The notes: generated by a model from the sequence alone, not told the origin. Positions 49,570-58,311 are shown, counted from the first letter of the stretch. The stretch: 64,000 nucleotides of DNA from Streptomyces venezuelae ATCC 10712 (GCF_008639165.1 NZ_CP029197.1:4406001-4470000), one strand, 5' to 3'. Made by a program: numbers and translations.

Positions 49570-50052
49570 TCAGGCCAGCGTGCGGGACAGGCGCCGCGGT
49601 GACAGGGCCGTGAAGCCCAGCCGGGTGTAGAAGGGGAGCGCCGGGTCGGCCTCCGCGGGGAGTTCCACCCGCTGGGCCCGGGCGCCGAAGCCGCGCATCC
49701 GGTCCGTGGCCGCCGTCAGCAGGGCCGTACCCACACCGCCGCGGCGGGAGCCGGACTCCACGGCGAGCGCGTACACCTCGCCCTCGCCCGGGACGGGGAC
49801 GCCGCCGGCGGCGACGCCGACGACCGTGCCGTCCGGGTCGGTCGCGACGAGCCAGCCGAGCCAGCCGGGCGCGCCTCCCGGAATTTCAATTTCCGCGCGT
49901 ATGCGGGGGAGTGCGCATTGTGCGGAGATCAGCCGGCGCATCGGGATTTCGTCGAGGATTCCTGTGTAGCTGCTCCGAATGACGTCCGCAAGCAGCCTGG
50001 ATATCGTCGCCGCATCGCCGGCCGCGGCCGTCCGAACGCCAGCCAGCTGCAT
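49570..50052 (-). CDS. GNAT-family N-acetyltransferase
   Basis: A 160-residue protein with the GNAT acetyl-CoA site VESGSRRGGVGTALLTAATD and the C-terminal FYTRLGF. An N-terminal Met-Gln-Leu-Ala-Gly start is followed by ISRLLADVIRSSYTGI. Substrate unknown. The 225-bp gap to the methyltransferase gene and the ~150-bp gap upstream hold no gene; the latter has an AT-rich GCGAA/TTCGC inverted repeat. Confidence 0.85.
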   Translation of the reverse strand: MQLAGVRTAAAGDAATISRLLADVIRSSYTGILDEIPMRRLISAQCALPRIRAEIEIPGGAPGWLGWLVATDPDGTVVGVAAGGVPVPGEGEVYALAVESGSRRGGVGTALLTAATDRMRGFGARAQRVELPAEADPALPFYTRLGFTALSPRRLSRTLA

Positions 50053-50200
50053 TGGTTCCGTACCCTTCGACGTGCCGAACCCCGTGCCCCAACATACCCA
50101 CGATAGCGGGGAATTCAGTTGACCGTGACCGATGCGAAATCTACGAATTCGCTTAGTAAATAGGGTCGTTCGGCGGATCGGACGGGGTGAAGCGAGTCAA

Positions 50201-51112
50201 TTACCCGGGGAAGGAACAGCAGGCGACGATCAAGGGCGTGATCGCGAGTCCCGCCGCCCCCACGGTCAGCAGCCCGCGCAGCACCGGATGGCCCGCGCTG
50301 TGCGGGGTGAGGATGCGCCGCATCCGCAGCGCCGCCGAAGGGCCGCCCGCCGCGAACGCCGAGCGCGGCGCCCGCCCCGAGGCCAGCGCGTACAGCGCGG
50401 TGGCCAGCGCGTCCCGCGTGCAGCGCCGCAACGCCCGGTCGTCCGCGGCCATTTCGAGCAGCAGCGGTACGGCGGCTCCGCCGTGCCGGGCCAGCGGCAG
50501 ACGCGCGAACACCGCCGTGAAGGCCTCCGTCGCCGCCACCAGGAGATGGTGCCGCCCCGAGATGTGCGCCCGCTCGTGCGCGAGCGCCGCCGCGAGCTGG
50601 GCCGGGGTCAGCGTGTCCACCGCGCCGGAGGAGACGACGATCGGGCGCGACCGGCCGGGCAGGCAGTACACGGCGGGCCGGTCGTCGTCGAGGACGGTGG
50701 CCCGCAGTGCCGGGTCGTACCGTCCCACGAGCCGCAGCACCCCCGCGTGCCGCACCCGCACCCGACGCGCCCTGGCCAGGCGGTGGACGAACGCGGCGGC
50801 GGGCAGCGAGAGCACGGCGAGGGAGAGCGCGAAGGCGAACCGCTCGCGTCCGTCGAGGTGCAGGAGCTGCCCGACGGTGGGCGGCCGCAGCGCGTACATC
50901 ATGTCCGCGAGCCGGTGGCTGCTCTCGATCGGCAGCACCAGCTGGGCGGGGACCAGCGCGGTCGCGGCGGCGAACAGGGCGCCGCAGGCGGCCCAGACGG
51001 CGAGCGCGAGCCGCGGCGCCTGCTGGGCCCAGCGGGCCCGGACGACCAGCCACGGCACGAGGAAGCCGGTGAGGGCGACGACCCCGAGCGGGACGAGGAG
51101 GTGGTGGTTCAC
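50201..51112 (-). CDS. M56-family membrane metallopeptidase (BlaR1-like, no sensor domain)
   Basis: A 303-residue protein with N-terminal and central membrane helices. The zinc motif AALAHERAHISGRHH (HExxH variant: HERAH) is followed by LLLEMAADDRAL with the third ligand Glu. It ends after the last TM (LLTVGAAGLAITPLIV). No penicillin-binding sensor domain is attached. GTG 51112 overlaps the BlaI stop by 4 bp. The pair would work as protease and repressor, with BlaI inactivated on signal. Confidence 0.85.
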   Translation of the reverse strand: MNHHLLVPLGVVALTGFLVPWLVVRARWAQQAPRLALAVWAACGALFAAATALVPAQLVLPIESSHRLADMMYALRPPTVGQLLHLDGRERFAFALSLAVLSLPAAAFVHRLARARRVRVRHAGVLRLVGRYDPALRATVLDDDRPAVYCLPGRSRPIVVSSGAVDTLTPAQLAAALAHERAHISGRHHLLVAATEAFTAVFARLPLARHGGAAVPLLLEMAADDRALRRCTRDALATALYALASGRAPRSAFAAGGPSAALRMRRILTPHSAGHPVLRGLLTVGAAGLAITPLIVACCSFPG

Positions 51113-51504
51113 GCGGCGCTCCCGCCGGGATGCGGTTCCTGGTCGCCGCGGGCCGCGCGGAGCGCCGCGTCGAGGGCGTCCATGTCCTCGTCCGAGATGA
51201 CCTCCACGAAGCGCAGGAGGGCGGCGGGGCGGTCCTGGCTGTCGCCGAGGGCGTCCCGCATCAGTCCGGCGGTGTACTCCTCGCGGCTGCGGACGGGCTC
51301 GTACAGCCAGGCGCGGCCCGCCTTCTCGCGGCGGAGCCAGCCCTTGCGGTGCAGGATGTCCGCGACCGTCATGACCGTCGTGTAGGCGACCCGGCGGCCC
51401 CGGTTGATGTCGTCGACGACCTCGCGGACCGTGGCGGGCCGCTGCCAGGCCCACAGCCGGTCCATGATCTCGGCCTCCAGCTCTCCCAGCCGGCGCACGT
51501 GCAT
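51109..51504 (-). CDS. BlaI/MecI-family transcriptional repressor
   Basis: A 131-residue winged-helix protein: GELEAEIMDRLWAWQRPATVREVVDDI, then AYTTVMTVADILHRKGWLRREKAGRAWLYEP, as in the BlaI family. ATG 51504 is used (GGGAGGGG upstream). It is the first gene of a leftward two-gene unit with the M56 peptidase. A copper-type box sits ~55 bp upstream, so the unit may respond to copper as well as to BlaI. Confidence 0.9.
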   Translation of the reverse strand: MHVRRLGELEAEIMDRLWAWQRPATVREVVDDINRGRRVAYTTVMTVADILHRKGWLRREKAGRAWLYEPVRSREEYTAGLMRDALGDSQDRPAALLRFVEVISDEDMDALDAALRAARGDQEPHPGGSAA

Positions 51505-51557
51505 CCCCTCCCCCCTACGGGCGGCCCATCGTACGGGCCGCTCATCTCGCGAAGATA

Positions 51558-51572
51558 TACCCCCCAGGGGTA
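51558..51572. promoter_or_regulatory. CsoR-type box upstream of blaI
   Basis: TACCCCCCAGGGGTA, arms TACCCC/GGGGTA, 54 bp before the blaI start and 98 bp after the csoR stop. On the minus strand the box runs directly into a possible -10 (TATATC), as expected for a repressor site. Confidence 0.7.
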
Positions 51573-51669
51573 CGGTGGCGGGCTCCCGGCCGACCCCCGT
51601 CGGGCCCGCCACGCGGAACCGCCCCCGCGCCGACGTGCGCAAGGGCGGTCCATCCGGCCCCCTCGGGGG

Positions 51670-51951
51670 CTACGTCCTGATCAGCCGGGCGATCGCCTTC
51701 GAGGCCTCGCCCACCTTCACCTTCGCCTGGTCCCCGCCCTGCGCGATGGCCTCCGTGACGCAGCAGCTCAGGTGCTCGTCGAGCAGGGCCACCGCGCAGG
51801 ACTGCAGGGCCGCGTTGATCGCGGAGACCTGGGTGAGGACGTCGATGCAGTAGACGTCCTCGTCGACCATCCGCTGCACCCCCCTGACCTGGCCCTCGAT
51901 CCGGCGCAGGCGTCTGATGATGTCTTCCTTGTGCTGTCCGTAACCGGCCAC
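51670..51951 (-). CDS. csoR: CsoR-family copper-sensing repressor
   Basis: A 93-residue helical protein: KEDIIRRLRRIEGQVRGVQRMVDEDVYCIDVLTQ, then LQSCAVALLDEHLSCCV. The Cys-His-Cys Cu(I) ligands of CsoR are present (C in VYCID, H and C in DEHLSC). It binds pseudo-palindromic G/C-tract operators and is released by Cu(I). GTG 51951 has GAGGAG. It is the last gene of the leftward copZ-copA-csoR set, and the boxes at 54791 and 54873 would give autoregulation. Confidence 0.9.
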   Translation of the reverse strand: MAGYGQHKEDIIRRLRRIEGQVRGVQRMVDEDVYCIDVLTQVSAINAALQSCAVALLDEHLSCCVTEAIAQGGDQAKVKVGEASKAIARLIRT

Positions 51952-51988
51952 GGCGGGCTCCTCGAGGATTGGCGCGGAAGGGAGTTCG

Positions 51989-54256
51989 TCAGCGGTCGGC
52001 GGCCTGGAAGCCCCGCAGGCGGAGGCTGTTGCCCACCACGAAGACCGAGGAGAAGGCCATGGCCGCGCCCGCGATCATCGGGTTGAGCAGCCCCGCCGCG
52101 GCGAGCGGCAGCGCCGCCACGTTGTAGGCGAAGGCCCAGAAGAGGTTCGAGCGGATCGTGCCGAGCGTCCTGCGGGAGAGCCGGATGGCGTCGGCCGCGG
52201 CCCGCAGGTCACCGCGTACGAGGGTCAGGTCGCCGGCCTCGATGGCGGCGTCCGTGCCCGTGCCCATCGCCAGACCCAGGTCGGCCTGGGCGAGCGCCGC
52301 GGCGTCGTTCACGCCGTCGCCGACCATGGCCACCGAACGGCCCTCGGCCTGGAGTTTCTTGACGACGTCGACCTTGTCCTGCGGCATGACCTCCGCGATG
52401 ACCTCGTCGATGCCGACCTCCGCGGCGACGGCCCGGGCGACCGCCTCGTTGTCACCGGTCAGCAGGATCGGCGTCAGACCGAGACCGCGCAGCCGCCTGA
52501 TGGCCTCGGCGCTGGTCTCCTTCACCGCGTCCGCGACTTCGAGCACCGCACGGGCCTCGCCGTCCCAGGCCACCGCGATCGCGGTCTTGCCGGCCTTCTC
52601 GGCCGTCTCCTTCGCGGACTTGAGGTCGGCCGGGAGAGCCATGGCCCACTCGTCGAGGAGCTTCTCCCGGCCGACGAGGACGGCATGGCCCTCGACGACG
52701 CCCTGCACGCCGAGACCGGGGATGTTGGCGAAGTCCTCGGGGGTGGGCAGGGTGCCGACCTTGGCGGTGGCGCCGGTGGCGACGGCCTGGGCGATGGGGT
52801 GCTCGGAGGAGTGTTCCAGGGCGCCGGCCAGGCGCAGGACGTCGGTCTCGTCGGTGCCCTCGGCGGTGTGGACCTTGAGGAGGGTCATCCGGCCGGTGGT
52901 GACGGTGCCGGTCTTGTCCAGGACGATCGTGTCGACCTTGCGGGTGGTCTCCAGGACCTCGGGCCCCTTGATCAGGATGCCGAGCTGCGCGCCGCGGCCG
53001 GTGCCGACCATGAGCGCGGTCGGGGTGGCCAGGCCCAGGGCGCAGGGGCAGGCGATGATCAGGACGGCGACGGCGGCCGTGAACGCGGCGGTCAGTCCCT
53101 GCCCCGTCCCCAGCCAGAAGCCGAGGGTGCCCAGCGCGAGGGCGATGACGATCGGCACGAAGACGGCGGAGATCCTGTCGGCGAGGCGCTGGGCGGCGGC
53201 CTTGCCGTTCTGCGCGTCCTCGACGAGCTTCGCCATCCGGGCGAGCTGGGTGTCGGAGCCGACGCGGGTGGCCTCGACGACGAGGCGGCCGCCGGCGTTC
53301 AGGGTGGCGCCGGTGACGGAGTCGCCGACGGACACCTCGACGGGCACGGACTCGCCGGTCAGCATCGACGCGTCCACCGCCGAGGAACCCTCGACGACGG
53401 TGCCGTCGGTGGCGATCTTCTCGCCCGGGCGGACCAGGAAGCGGTCCCCGACCTGGAGTTCGCCGGTCGGTACGGTGACCTCGCGGCCGTCCTTGAGGAC
53501 GGTGACCTCCTTCGCGCCCAGCTGCATCAGCGCCTTGAGCGCGGCGCCGGCCTTGCGCTTCGAGCGGGCCTCGAAGTAGCGGCCCGCCAGGATGAAGGCG
53601 GTGACGCCGGCCGCGGCCTCCAGGTAGATGTTCCCGGCGCCGTCGGTGCGGGCGATGGTGAACTCGAAGGGGTGGGTCATCCCCGGCGTGCCGGCCGTGC
53701 CGAAGAACAGCGCCCACAGGGACCAGAGGAACGCGGCGATCGTGCCCACCGAGATCAGCGTGTCCATGGTGGCGGCGCCGTGCCGGGCGTTCGTCCAGGC
53801 GGCCCTGTGGAACGGCCAGGCGGCGTAGACGACGACGGGCGCGGCGAGCGTCAGGCTCAGCCACTGCCAGTACTCGATCTGCAGCGCCGGGACCATCGCC
53901 ATCGCGATGACGGGCACGGCGAGCGCGACGGCGGTGATCAACCGCTGCTTGAGCGGCCGCAGTTCCTCGTCGGCCCGCTCCTCGTCGGACGGGCCGTCCG
54001 GGGCGCCGGGGGTCTCGGACCGCGGGGGCGCGGGCTCGGCGGCGGTGTAGCCGGTGGCCTCGACGGTGGCGATCAGGTCGGCGACGTCGATGTCGGCGTC
54101 GAAGGTGACCTTCGCCTTCTCCGTGGCGTAGTTGACGGTGGCCTCGACCCCGTCCATCCGGTTGAGCTTCTTCTCGATGCGGGCCGCACACGAGGCGCAG
54201 GTCATGCCGCCGATGGCGAGCTCGACCTGGGCGGTGCCCGGTGTCGTCGTTGTCAT
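51989..54256 (-). CDS. copA: Copper-translocating P1B-type ATPase
   Basis: A 755-residue transporter. An N-terminal HMA domain has GGMTCASCAARIEKKL, followed by TM helices with the Cu(I) ion motif IACPCALGLATP, DKTGTVTTGRM phosphorylation site, HP locus SSEHPIAQAV and GDGVNDAAALAQADLG. It exports Cu(I). ATG 54256 is fixed by AGGAGCAGGAG; the frame is open well beyond but enters copZ. It lies between copZ and csoR in one leftward unit. The 218-bp copZ-copA gap shows a small inverted repeat (CCTCCC..GGGAGG) but no gene. Confidence 0.95.
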   Translation of the reverse strand: MTTTTPGTAQVELAIGGMTCASCAARIEKKLNRMDGVEATVNYATEKAKVTFDADIDVADLIATVEATGYTAAEPAPPRSETPGAPDGPSDEERADEELRPLKQRLITAVALAVPVIAMAMVPALQIEYWQWLSLTLAAPVVVYAAWPFHRAAWTNARHGAATMDTLISVGTIAAFLWSLWALFFGTAGTPGMTHPFEFTIARTDGAGNIYLEAAAGVTAFILAGRYFEARSKRKAGAALKALMQLGAKEVTVLKDGREVTVPTGELQVGDRFLVRPGEKIATDGTVVEGSSAVDASMLTGESVPVEVSVGDSVTGATLNAGGRLVVEATRVGSDTQLARMAKLVEDAQNGKAAAQRLADRISAVFVPIVIALALGTLGFWLGTGQGLTAAFTAAVAVLIIACPCALGLATPTALMVGTGRGAQLGILIKGPEVLETTRKVDTIVLDKTGTVTTGRMTLLKVHTAEGTDETDVLRLAGALEHSSEHPIAQAVATGATAKVGTLPTPEDFANIPGLGVQGVVEGHAVLVGREKLLDEWAMALPADLKSAKETAEKAGKTAIAVAWDGEARAVLEVADAVKETSAEAIRRLRGLGLTPILLTGDNEAVARAVAAEVGIDEVIAEVMPQDKVDVVKKLQAEGRSVAMVGDGVNDAAALAQADLGLAMGTGTDAAIEAGDLTLVRGDLRAAADAIRLSRRTLGTIRSNLFWAFAYNVAALPLAAAGLLNPMIAGAAMAFSSVFVVGNSLRLRGFQAADR

Positions 54257-54474
54257 AGCTCCTGCTCCTCTTTGTATGGGCTCGGTTCGCCTCCGGGGCG
54301 CCGAAGCCGGGCTCACGGCCCCGACCGTGCTCGCCTCCCTCGTTCCTCGGGAGGCTCCGCGCGCTCGGGTCCGTTCCCCCGGCGCGCCCCTTCGGCTCAC
54401 TCGCCGGTCCCGCGGCTGGAGGCGATCGCGCGGGAGCGGCGGGCCTCGTGCCCGGCGGCCGAGGGGGGCGGTGG

Positions 54475-54759
54475 TCAGGCGCGGCCGGTGAGCTCGTAGC
54501 CCGCGTCGTCGACCGCCGCGGTGATCGCCGCGTCGTCGGGCTCGCCGCCCGTGGTCACGGTGACCAGGCCGCCGGCCACGTCGACGTCGACGGAGATGAC
54601 GCCGTCGAGCGCGCTGACGGACTTGGTGATCGCGGTCTTGCAGTGACCGCAGGTCATGCCGGAGACGGCGTAGACCGTGGTGGTGCTGTCGGCGACGGCG
54701 ACGGCGGTGGTCTCCGCGGTGGTCGAGCAGCTGTTGTCGGGGGTGCAGCAGGAGCCCAT
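54475..54759 (-). CDS. copZ: CopZ-like copper chaperone
   Basis: A 94-residue protein. The N-terminus has an extra Cys-rich tail (GSCCTPDNSC), followed by an HMA domain with SGMTCGHCKTAITKSVSALDG. It carries Cu(I) to CopA. AAGGAGAAG precedes ATG 54759. It is the promoter-proximal gene of the leftward copper unit. Its divergent gap with the exported His-rich protein holds two CsoR boxes. Confidence 0.9.
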   Translation of the reverse strand: MGSCCTPDNSCSTTAETTAVAVADSTTTVYAVSGMTCGHCKTAITKSVSALDGVISVDVDVAGGLVTVTTGGEPDDAAITAAVDDAGYELTGRA

Positions 54760-54790
54760 GGCTTCTCCTTGGTCGGTTCCGGTGCGGCTG

Positions 54791-54807
54791 GATACCCTCG
54801 GGGGGTA
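54791..54807. promoter_or_regulatory. CsoR-type box at the copZ promoter
   Basis: ATACCCTCGGGGGGTAT: arms ATACCC/GGGTAT, 31 bp before copZ. A third half-box (TATACCCCCC at ~54823) lies between this and the next site. Confidence 0.75.
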
Positions 54808-54864
54808 TCGGCTTCGGTTCCATGTATACCCCCCTCCCGTATCGGACGCAAGCAGTACCCCGAC

Positions 54865-54892
54865 TTGACTTGATACCCCCCAGGGGTATGGT
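54865..54892 (+). promoter_or_regulatory. Promoter with CsoR box between -35 and -10 (rightward copper gene)
   Basis: TTGACT (54865-54870), 16-bp spacer, TATGGT (54887-54892). The box ATACCCCCCAGGGGTAT (54873-54889) fills the spacer and covers the -10, a clear repressor arrangement for the gene at 54944. Confidence 0.8.
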
Positions 54893-54943
54893 GAAGTGCA
54901 TCGAACGGCTACCCACGCCACCCACCCGCACGGGAGAGCAGCC

Positions 54944-55921
54944 ATGAACACCGGAGTGAAGATCACTGCCTTTGCCGCCGCGCTCGCCGCGACCTTCGGC
55001 ACCGCGTACGGGGTCGGCAAGGGCGTCGGCCCCGTCGAGGAACCGAAGAAGGCCGAACACGGCGACCACGCGGCCGCGCCCACCCCCACCGGGAGCACCG
55101 CCGCGGACGGCCACGCGGGCCACGGCGCGCAGACCCCGGAGACCGGCACCGCCGCCGAACTCCCCGGCGGCCTCCAGATCTCCCAGGACGGCTACACCCT
55201 CGCCCTGGAGACCCCCGTCCCCGCCGCCGGAAAGAGCGTCCTGAAGTTCTCGATCAAGGACGCCGCCGGCCGGAAGGTCACCGCCTTCACCACCGAGCAC
55301 GGCAAGGAACTGCACTTCATCGTCGCCTCGCGCGACCTCAACACCTTCCGCCACCTCCACCCGGTGAAGGCGGCCGACGGCACCTGGTCGGTCGACGCCG
55401 ACCTGCCCGCCGCCGGCGGCTACAAGGCCTTCGCCGACTTCAAGCCCGCCGCGCCCGGCGCCAAGGGCGTCACGCTCGGCGCCGACCTCTCCGTCCCGGG
55501 GGCGTACGCCCCGAAGCCGCTGCCCGCCGTCGCCCCGACCGCGACCGTCGACGGCTACCAGGTCCGCCTCGGCGGGGTCCTCGACCCCGGCAAGGCGGGA
55601 GAGCTGAAGCTCACCGTCACCAAGGGCGGGAAGCCGGTCACCGACCTGGAGCCGTACCTCGGGGCGTACGGGCACCTCGTCGCCCTGCGCGACGGCGACC
55701 TCGCCTACCTCCACGTGCACCCGAACGAGGGCGGCCCCGGCCCGGACGTCTCCTTCACCGCGACGGCGCCCAGCGCGGGGACGTACCGGCTGTTCCTCGA
55801 CTTCCAGCACGAGGGCAAGGTCCGGACGGCGTCGTTCACGGTCACGACGGGCGGCGGAAACGCGTCCGTTCCCGCGACGGGTGAGGCCACGCACGATGCG
55901 GGAGGCCACGCGCACGGCTAG
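54944..55921 (+). CDS. Exported His-rich, copper-induced protein (CopC/YcnI-like role)
   Basis: A 325-residue protein. An N-terminal membrane segment (KITAFAAALAATFGTAYGVG) is followed by a His/Asp-rich linker (HGDHAAAP, HAGHG) and two beta-sandwich-like domains with ELHFIVASRDLNTFRHLHPVKAADG and HLVALRDGDLAYLHVHPNEGG. The tail is His-rich (HDAGGHAHG). His pairs in the RHLHP and YLHVHP segments may bind copper. ATG 54944 is used (GGGAGAG); an in-frame start at 54896 lies inside the promoter. The CsoR-covered promoter shows copper control. I do not know a formal family name. Confidence 0.8.
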   Translation: MNTGVKITAFAAALAATFGTAYGVGKGVGPVEEPKKAEHGDHAAAPTPTGSTAADGHAGHGAQTPETGTAAELPGGLQISQDGYTLALETPVPAAGKSVLKFSIKDAAGRKVTAFTTEHGKELHFIVASRDLNTFRHLHPVKAADGTWSVDADLPAAGGYKAFADFKPAAPGAKGVTLGADLSVPGAYAPKPLPAVAPTATVDGYQVRLGGVLDPGKAGELKLTVTKGGKPVTDLEPYLGAYGHLVALRDGDLAYLHVHPNEGGPGPDVSFTATAPSAGTYRLFLDFQHEGKVRTASFTVTTGGGNASVPATGEATHDAGGHAHG

Positions 55922-55928
55922 GCTGGTC

Positions 55929-55944
55929 ATTGGACTAGACCTGT
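55929..55944. promoter_or_regulatory. DasR-responsive-element-like site before cutC
   Basis: ATTGGACTAGACCTGT matches 13 of 16 positions of the dre consensus (A-S-TGGTCTAGACCA-S-T). It lies 29 bp before the cutC GTG and 8 bp after the previous gene's stop. DasR is the GntR-type regulator of GlcNAc use and antibiotic genes in Streptomyces. Confidence 0.5.
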
Positions 55945-55972
55945 AGAGACGCATTCATGGAGGAATGGGCTC

Positions 55973-56662
55973 GTGAGCAACCGTGCAGTCCTTGAGGTGA
56001 TCGCCCTCGACGAGGAAGACGCGGTCGCTGCCCAGACCGGTGGAGCCGACCGGCTCGAACTCGTCACCGACATGGCGGCCGACGGGCTCACCCCGTCCCG
56101 GACCGGCTTCGCCGCCATCCGCGCCGCCGTCGACATCCCGCTGCGCGTGATGCTCCGCCTCACCGACGGCTTCGCGGCCGGCGACGTCGACGCGCTGGTG
56201 GCGCGGGCCCAGGAACTCCGCGCGGCGGGCGCCGACGAGTTCGTCCTCGGCTTCCTCACCGCCGAGGGCGAGCCCGACCTCGTCGCCGTCGAACGGCTCA
56301 TCGCCGTCCTCGACGGCTGCCGGTGGACCTTCCACCGGGCGATCGACCGCGCCGCCGACCGCGACGGACTGCGCAAGCGGCTCGCCGACCTGCCCGGCCT
56401 CGACACCTACCTGACGGCCGGCTCCGCGACCGGCGTCGACGACGGCCTCGCCACCCTCAAGGCCGAAGCCGCCCGCCGGGGCGAGCCCGGCTACGAGGCG
56501 CAGATCCTCGTCGGCGGCGGCCTGCGCCTCGACCACCTCCCCGAACTCCGCGCGGCAGGCCTCGACGCCTTCCACATCGGCGGCGCGGCCCGCCCCCACG
56601 GCTGGACGTCCCCGGTCTCGGCAGCAGCGGTACGGGCGTGGCGCGAGGCGCTGGACGGGTAA
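55973..56662 (+). CDS. cutC: CutC-family protein (copper homeostasis)
   Basis: A 229-residue TIM-barrel protein. QTGGADRLELVTDMAADGLTPS and FRLTDGFAAGDVDAL-like segments, TFHRAIDRAADRDGLRKRL, GVDDGL and ILVGGGLRLDHLPELRAAGLDAFHIGGAA match CutC in order. The family was named for copper tolerance, but its biochemical role is unresolved. GTG 55973 has AGGAATGGG. Position after the copper-induced gene agrees with copper, while the dre-like site would link it to GlcNAc signalling. Confidence 0.9.
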   Translation: MSNRAVLEVIALDEEDAVAAQTGGADRLELVTDMAADGLTPSRTGFAAIRAAVDIPLRVMLRLTDGFAAGDVDALVARAQELRAAGADEFVLGFLTAEGEPDLVAVERLIAVLDGCRWTFHRAIDRAADRDGLRKRLADLPGLDTYLTAGSATGVDDGLATLKAEAARRGEPGYEAQILVGGGLRLDHLPELRAAGLDAFHIGGAARPHGWTSPVSAAAVRAWREALDG

Positions 56663-56729
56663 GGCCCCGAGGGGGGTACGGCGGGAAAACCGTTCGCCGT
56701 CGGATCCGCCCGGTCGTTAGCCTCCGGGC

Positions 56730-57656
56730 ATGGCAGTCATCTCACCCCCGGCCTCCCCGGAGGGGCCCGTCGGTGTCGAGTTCGTCGGCCGGCTCGTCGC
56801 CGGGCGGTTTCCCGAGTGGGGTGGGCTTCCCGTGCGGGCCGTGCCGTCGGCCGGGACGGACAACGTCATGTTCCGGCTCGGCGACGACCTGGTCGTACGG
56901 CTGCCCCGCGTCGCGTACGCCGCCCGGCACGTCGAGAAGGAACAGCGCTGGCTGCCCCTGCTCGCCCCGCACCTGCCCCTGGCCGTCCCGGTCCCGGTGG
57001 GCCGGGCCGAGCCGGGCCCCGAGTTCCCGTACCCCTGGTCCGTCTACCGCTGGCTCGACGGCGACGACACGTACAACGCCCCGCTCACCGACCTCGCCCA
57101 CGCCGCCGTCGAGCTCGGCCGCTTCGGCGCCGCCCTGCGCGCCGTCGACGCGAGCGACGGGCCCGCCTCCTTCCGGGGCGGCCCGGTCACCGCCTGGGAG
57201 GAGGGCCAGCTGCCCGCCGCCGTCCGCGACCTCGCGGCCGACGGCCTCGTCGACGCCGGCCTCGCGACCGCCGCCTGGGAGGCGGTGCTGCGGCTCCCGC
57301 AGTGGGACGGCCCGCCCGTCTGGGTCCACGGCGACCTGCTGCCGGGCAATCTGCTGGGACGGGGCGGCCGCCTCAGCGCCGTCATCGACTTCGGCGGCCT
57401 CGGGACGGGCGACCCGGCGTGCGACACGCTGCCCGCCTGGACCCTGTTCACCGCCGCCACCCGCCCCCTGTTCCGCGAAGCCGCCCGCGTCGACGACGCG
57501 ACCTGGGCGCGCGGCCGGGGCTGGGCGCTGGCCTGGGGCCTGGTGACCGAGCACCACTACCGCGGGAGGAACGAGGTGCTCGCGGCCGTCGCCCGCCGCA
57601 CCCGCACCGAGGCGCTCGCGGAGTACGCGGAACTCGCGGGGGCCACCGCCTCCTAG
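56730..57656 (+). CDS. Aminoglycoside phosphotransferase-family kinase
   Basis: A 308-residue APH-family protein. The catalytic loop WVHGDLLPGNLLG and the metal site VIDFGGLGTGDPACD are intact, and the N-lobe has GTDNVMFRLGDDLVVRLPR. Such proteins give antibiotic phosphorylation or unknown metabolite phosphorylation. The start ATG 56730 follows TTAGCCT by 11 bases and may be leaderless. It ends 4 bp into the convergent RibD-like gene. Confidence 0.85.
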   Translation: MAVISPPASPEGPVGVEFVGRLVAGRFPEWGGLPVRAVPSAGTDNVMFRLGDDLVVRLPRVAYAARHVEKEQRWLPLLAPHLPLAVPVPVGRAEPGPEFPYPWSVYRWLDGDDTYNAPLTDLAHAAVELGRFGAALRAVDASDGPASFRGGPVTAWEEGQLPAAVRDLAADGLVDAGLATAAWEAVLRLPQWDGPPVWVHGDLLPGNLLGRGGRLSAVIDFGGLGTGDPACDTLPAWTLFTAATRPLFREAARVDDATWARGRGWALAWGLVTEHHYRGRNEVLAAVARRTRTEALAEYAELAGATAS

Positions 57657-58225
57657 CGGACGACGTCGAACACGTTCTTCTGGATGCCGTTGGCGTACGT
57701 CTCGTGCTCGACGAGCTTCAGCTTCTGCGTGTCCTTGTCCGTCCCGCTGAACAGCCGCTTGCCCGCGCCCAGCAGCAGCGGGAAGACCAGCAGGTGGTAC
57801 CGGTCGATCAGGCCGGCGTCCGACAGCGCCCGGCCCAGCGACGCGCTGCCGTGCATGATGATCGGGCCGCCCTCGGTCTCCTTCAGCGCGGCGACCTCGT
57901 CGAGCGAGCGCAGGATCGTGGTCTCGCCCCAGTTGTCGGCCAGGCCGTCCTCGGTGAGGGTCGTGGACACGACGTACTTCGGCAGCGTCTTGTAGCGGGC
58001 GAAGTCCTCCATGTCGGGCCAGACGGCGCTGAACGCCTCGTAGCTGGCCCGGCCGAACAGCATCGCCGCGGCCTCCTCCTGCTCCCGGCCCTTGATCGCG
58101 TACGCCTCCGGCACGAACTCCACGTCCTTGAAGGTCCAGCCCGCGTTGCGGTAGCCCTCCTCACCGCCGGGGGCCTCCATGACACCGTCGAGCGAGACGA
58201 AGGCCGAGCTGATCAGGGTGCGCAT
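57653..58225 (-). CDS. Dihydrofolate reductase/RibD C-terminal-like protein
   Basis: A 190-residue protein of the RibD_C/DHFR fold: RTLISSAFVSLDGVMEAPGG start, MLFGRASYEAF, YVVSTTLTED and IIMHGSASLGRALSDAGLIDRYHLLVFPLLLGAGKRLF. It probably reduces a small substrate with NADPH, as do the many actinobacterial paralogues; no folate link is implied. ATG 58225 is chosen (GGAG 6 bases upstream and homologue starts); 58246 and 58237 are in-frame alternatives. Confidence 0.85.
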   Translation of the reverse strand: MRTLISSAFVSLDGVMEAPGGEEGYRNAGWTFKDVEFVPEAYAIKGREQEEAAAMLFGRASYEAFSAVWPDMEDFARYKTLPKYVVSTTLTEDGLADNWGETTILRSLDEVAALKETEGGPIIMHGSASLGRALSDAGLIDRYHLLVFPLLLGAGKRLFSGTDKDTQKLKLVEHETYANGIQKNVFDVVR

Positions 58226-58311
58226 CCGGGTCTCCATGGGGTTCATGACGGTCGCTCAGCAGGTCCGCCGAGCAGCGAGTACAACCTATAGACCGGCGGC
58301 CGCGCGGAAAC

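Noticed and set aside
54257..55954. Upstream extension of the CopA frame by several hundred residues
   Set aside because: ATG 54256 has a strong ribosome site and gives a normal CopA N-terminus; the extension crosses copZ.
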